Below, one piece after another: positions 62,586-64,000 of a stretch of DNA of 64,000 bases. The stretch comes from Linepithema humile (lineage: Eukaryota; Arthropoda; Insecta; Hymenoptera; Formicidae). Each line of letters starts with the position of its first letter. Position 1 is the first letter of the stretch. The notes below the pieces were generated by a model, which was given only the letters and a program-made list of their open reading frames with translations, was not told the origin of the DNA and searched no databases. A program made the translations under genes and the position numbers. Location: positions 8,852,501-8,916,500 of the forward strand of contig NC_090129.1 of the NCBI RefSeq assembly GCF_040581485.1, written 5' to 3'.

Positions 62586-64000
62586 TCACTTGGCTATGAA
62601 GTATTTAAGTATATTGTTTGGTTTCGGTTTGCTAGTTGTGGGCCAAGAACGAGTGACTTCCCTCCTCTCGATTGGCAGAGATTTGAAAACCGTGGCGTCC
62701 ACCGTGGGTGACAATTGCATGGGAGACGAGGGACTCAGTCTCAGTCCAGCCATTTCGTTGCTTGGTGATCCTCGTCGACCACTGAGCCACACTTCCAATT
62801 TGGTCTTTTTCGGTACTGGTTCCACTTCGTTCTGCAGGTCGTCTTCTGCAATCTGATTTGCCATACTTGACAACTTTGAGATTGGCGAACACGGGAGACT
62901 CGATGTGGAAGTGCTCATAAAGCTCGTCGCTGACTGATCCGAGCTGTCGTTGCTGTCTTGATTGATACTCATCGGCGATCCTAGATTCATCTCGGAGATG
63001 CCCTCCTCAGAACTGATGTCCAGAACCGAATGAACAGCGACCTGCTTGCGTAAAAAGGATGTAATGCTGCTCCTACCATAAGATCTTTCTTCAAACTTTG
63101 TAAACGCAACGCCCAGAAGTGTCAAGTGGAAGGGTTTGGAGACATCGATTACTCGATGAAACAGCTTCATGGCAAGCGTCAGCATCTTACTGTGATCATA
63201 CACGCCGGTTTTCGTGGACGGCAAAAGATGTTTCGGCAATGCGCATTGCCTGGTCTCTCGCTTACCAGAAGTAGGCTTGTTCAAGTCGTGCTTTCTCACT
63301 GTTATTCTTATGGCAGTGGGAATTCTACCATCTTCCATTGCTAGCTCTGTTAATCTCCTCAATAGCGCACCTAATCGCGATTCCACTTCAGCTACCAGTG
63401 ATACACTCTTAAATCCATCCTCCAAACCTATAGATTGCTTTTTCCCAGATGGTTTCACCGCAGTTTCGTCGATTCCTTCCGCATTGTCCTTCAATCTCCT
63501 TGCTAAATCAACGCCAATTTTAAGCTCTAAATTTTCCAGAGGTATTCTGCGAAGATCGTCCACTGTTTTTATGTTGTTTGATAACAATAATTCAGTGGTC
63601 TTTTGTCCAACACCAGGTATTTTGGATACAGAGCCCACTGCGGTGAGCAACATTGGTCCACTGCATGGAAAAACTAATGTTTGTTGATTTGGTTTGTTTA
63701 TAGATCCTGCTAATTTGGCTAAAAGTTTATTATGTGCTATTCCGGCACTGCAAGTAAGATGGAGTTCTTCATAAATACGATTCCTTATTTCAGCAGCTAT
63801 CTTGGAACCGATCATTAAGCGTGTATGACAGTCACATGGGCATTCCTCTTCTGATAGACCAAATATTTTATCTATCTCTTTTATATCTTCGTTCATATTC
63901 GAACTACTCATCTCACGTGAGTCTAAGTCATTTTGAGATTTAAATTGTTTCTCCACTATTGATGTCACATCAAGAAAGTTATCGTCAAAACCCAGTCTTT
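62586..64000 (-). CDS. POLI: DNA polymerase iota (Y-family), C-terminal part
   Basis: A translesion polymerase that inserts bases opposite damaged template, acting with PCNA at stalled forks. The frame is open from the right window edge, so the N-terminus with the first catalytic acidic residues is missing; 471 codons are visible as one uninterrupted exon. From the edge inward: RLGFDDNFLDVTSIVEK; the palm element LTCSAGIAHNKLLAKLA; a helix-hairpin-helix thumb with KIPGVGQKTTELL; the little finger with DGRIPTAIRITVRKHD, ETRQCALPKHLL and PFHLTLLGVAFTKF; a Ser-rich linker; VDATVFKSLPIERREV, resembling the ubiquitin-binding UBM motif; and the end NNILKYFIAK, resembling a PCNA-binding end without the usual Gln. 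The match to vertebrate polymerase iota is clear. Two long antisense frames here are shadows. Confidence 0.95.
   Translation of the reverse strand, partial: RLGFDDNFLDVTSIVEKQFKSQNDLDSREMSSSNMNEDIKEIDKIFGLSEEECPCDCHTRLMIGSKIAAEIRNRIYEELHLTCSAGIAHNKLLAKLAGSINKPNQQTLVFPCSGPMLLTAVGSVSKIPGVGQKTTELLLSNNIKTVDDLRRIPLENLELKIGVDLARRLKDNAEGIDETAVKPSGKKQSIGLEDGFKSVSLVAEVESRLGALLRRLTELAMEDGRIPTAIRITVRKHDLNKPTSGKRETRQCALPKHLLPSTKTGVYDHSKMLTLAMKLFHRVIDVSKPFHLTLLGVAFTKFEERSYGRSSITSFLRKQVAVHSVLDISSEEGISEMNLGSPMSINQDSNDSSDQSATSFMSTSTSSLPCSPISKLSSMANQIAEDDLQNEVEPVPKKTKLEVWLSGRRGSPSNEMAGLRLSPSSPMQLSPTVDATVFKSLPIERREVTRSWPTTSKPKPNNILKYFIAK

Noticed and set aside
62590..63687. Antisense frames over the polymerase iota gene
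   Set aside because: Shadows of a clear coding region on the other strand.

Overview
The window looks like nuclear DNA of an insect, most likely a hymenopteran and plausibly an ant. It is AT-rich, with split genes (small exons, short GT-AG introns), CpG-rich islands at gene starts, a mariner element and many small inverted-repeat transposons. The species cannot be named from the sequence. Exon models below were built by hand from splice signals and family similarity; in every complete model the exon lengths sum to an open frame.

Region 1 (1-23.4 kb) has no convincing gene and is a nest of repeats. A 2.5-kb segment occurs twice in direct orientation (62-2590 and 11220-13750). Between and beyond the copies lie a 1.9-kb near-perfect palindrome (3623-5506), two foldback-like elements with long inverted arms built of tandem repeats (5935-7060 and 13755-16562), a stray foldback arm (10733-11218), a deleted mariner (9124-10024) and three copies of a 149-bp Harbinger-like MITE with TAA target duplications. 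Then come a 72-bp minisatellite (about 17.64-18.06 kb), a tandem duplication with a 1020-bp period that looks like duplicated first exons (20.2-22.2 kb), and a diverged 416-bp tandem pair.

Region 2 (23.4-42.4 kb) holds RPB11 (RNA polymerase II subunit, +), sorting nexin 29 (RUN-coiled coil-PX, +) and, facing SNX29 tail to tail across about 6 kb, a GLCCI1/FAM117 family gene (-). A transposon fragment ends about 210 bp upstream of the RPB11 start codon, and a longer relative lies just downstream of RPB11.

Region 3 (45.8-50.1 kb) is a complete 11-exon TRIM-NHL ubiquitin ligase gene (-): RING, B-box, coiled coil, filamin and NHL repeats. Beyond its start are GC-rich islands (50.3-54.1 kb) that may hold promoters or 5' exons I cannot assign.

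Region 4 (56.1-64 kb) has a secreted chymotrypsin-like serine protease (-, complete) and the C-terminal part of DNA polymerase iota (-, cut by the right window edge).

The genes do not form a pathway. They serve transcription, endosomal sorting, ubiquitin ligation, digestion and translesion synthesis. The most unusual content is the foldback and inverted-repeat cluster on the left.
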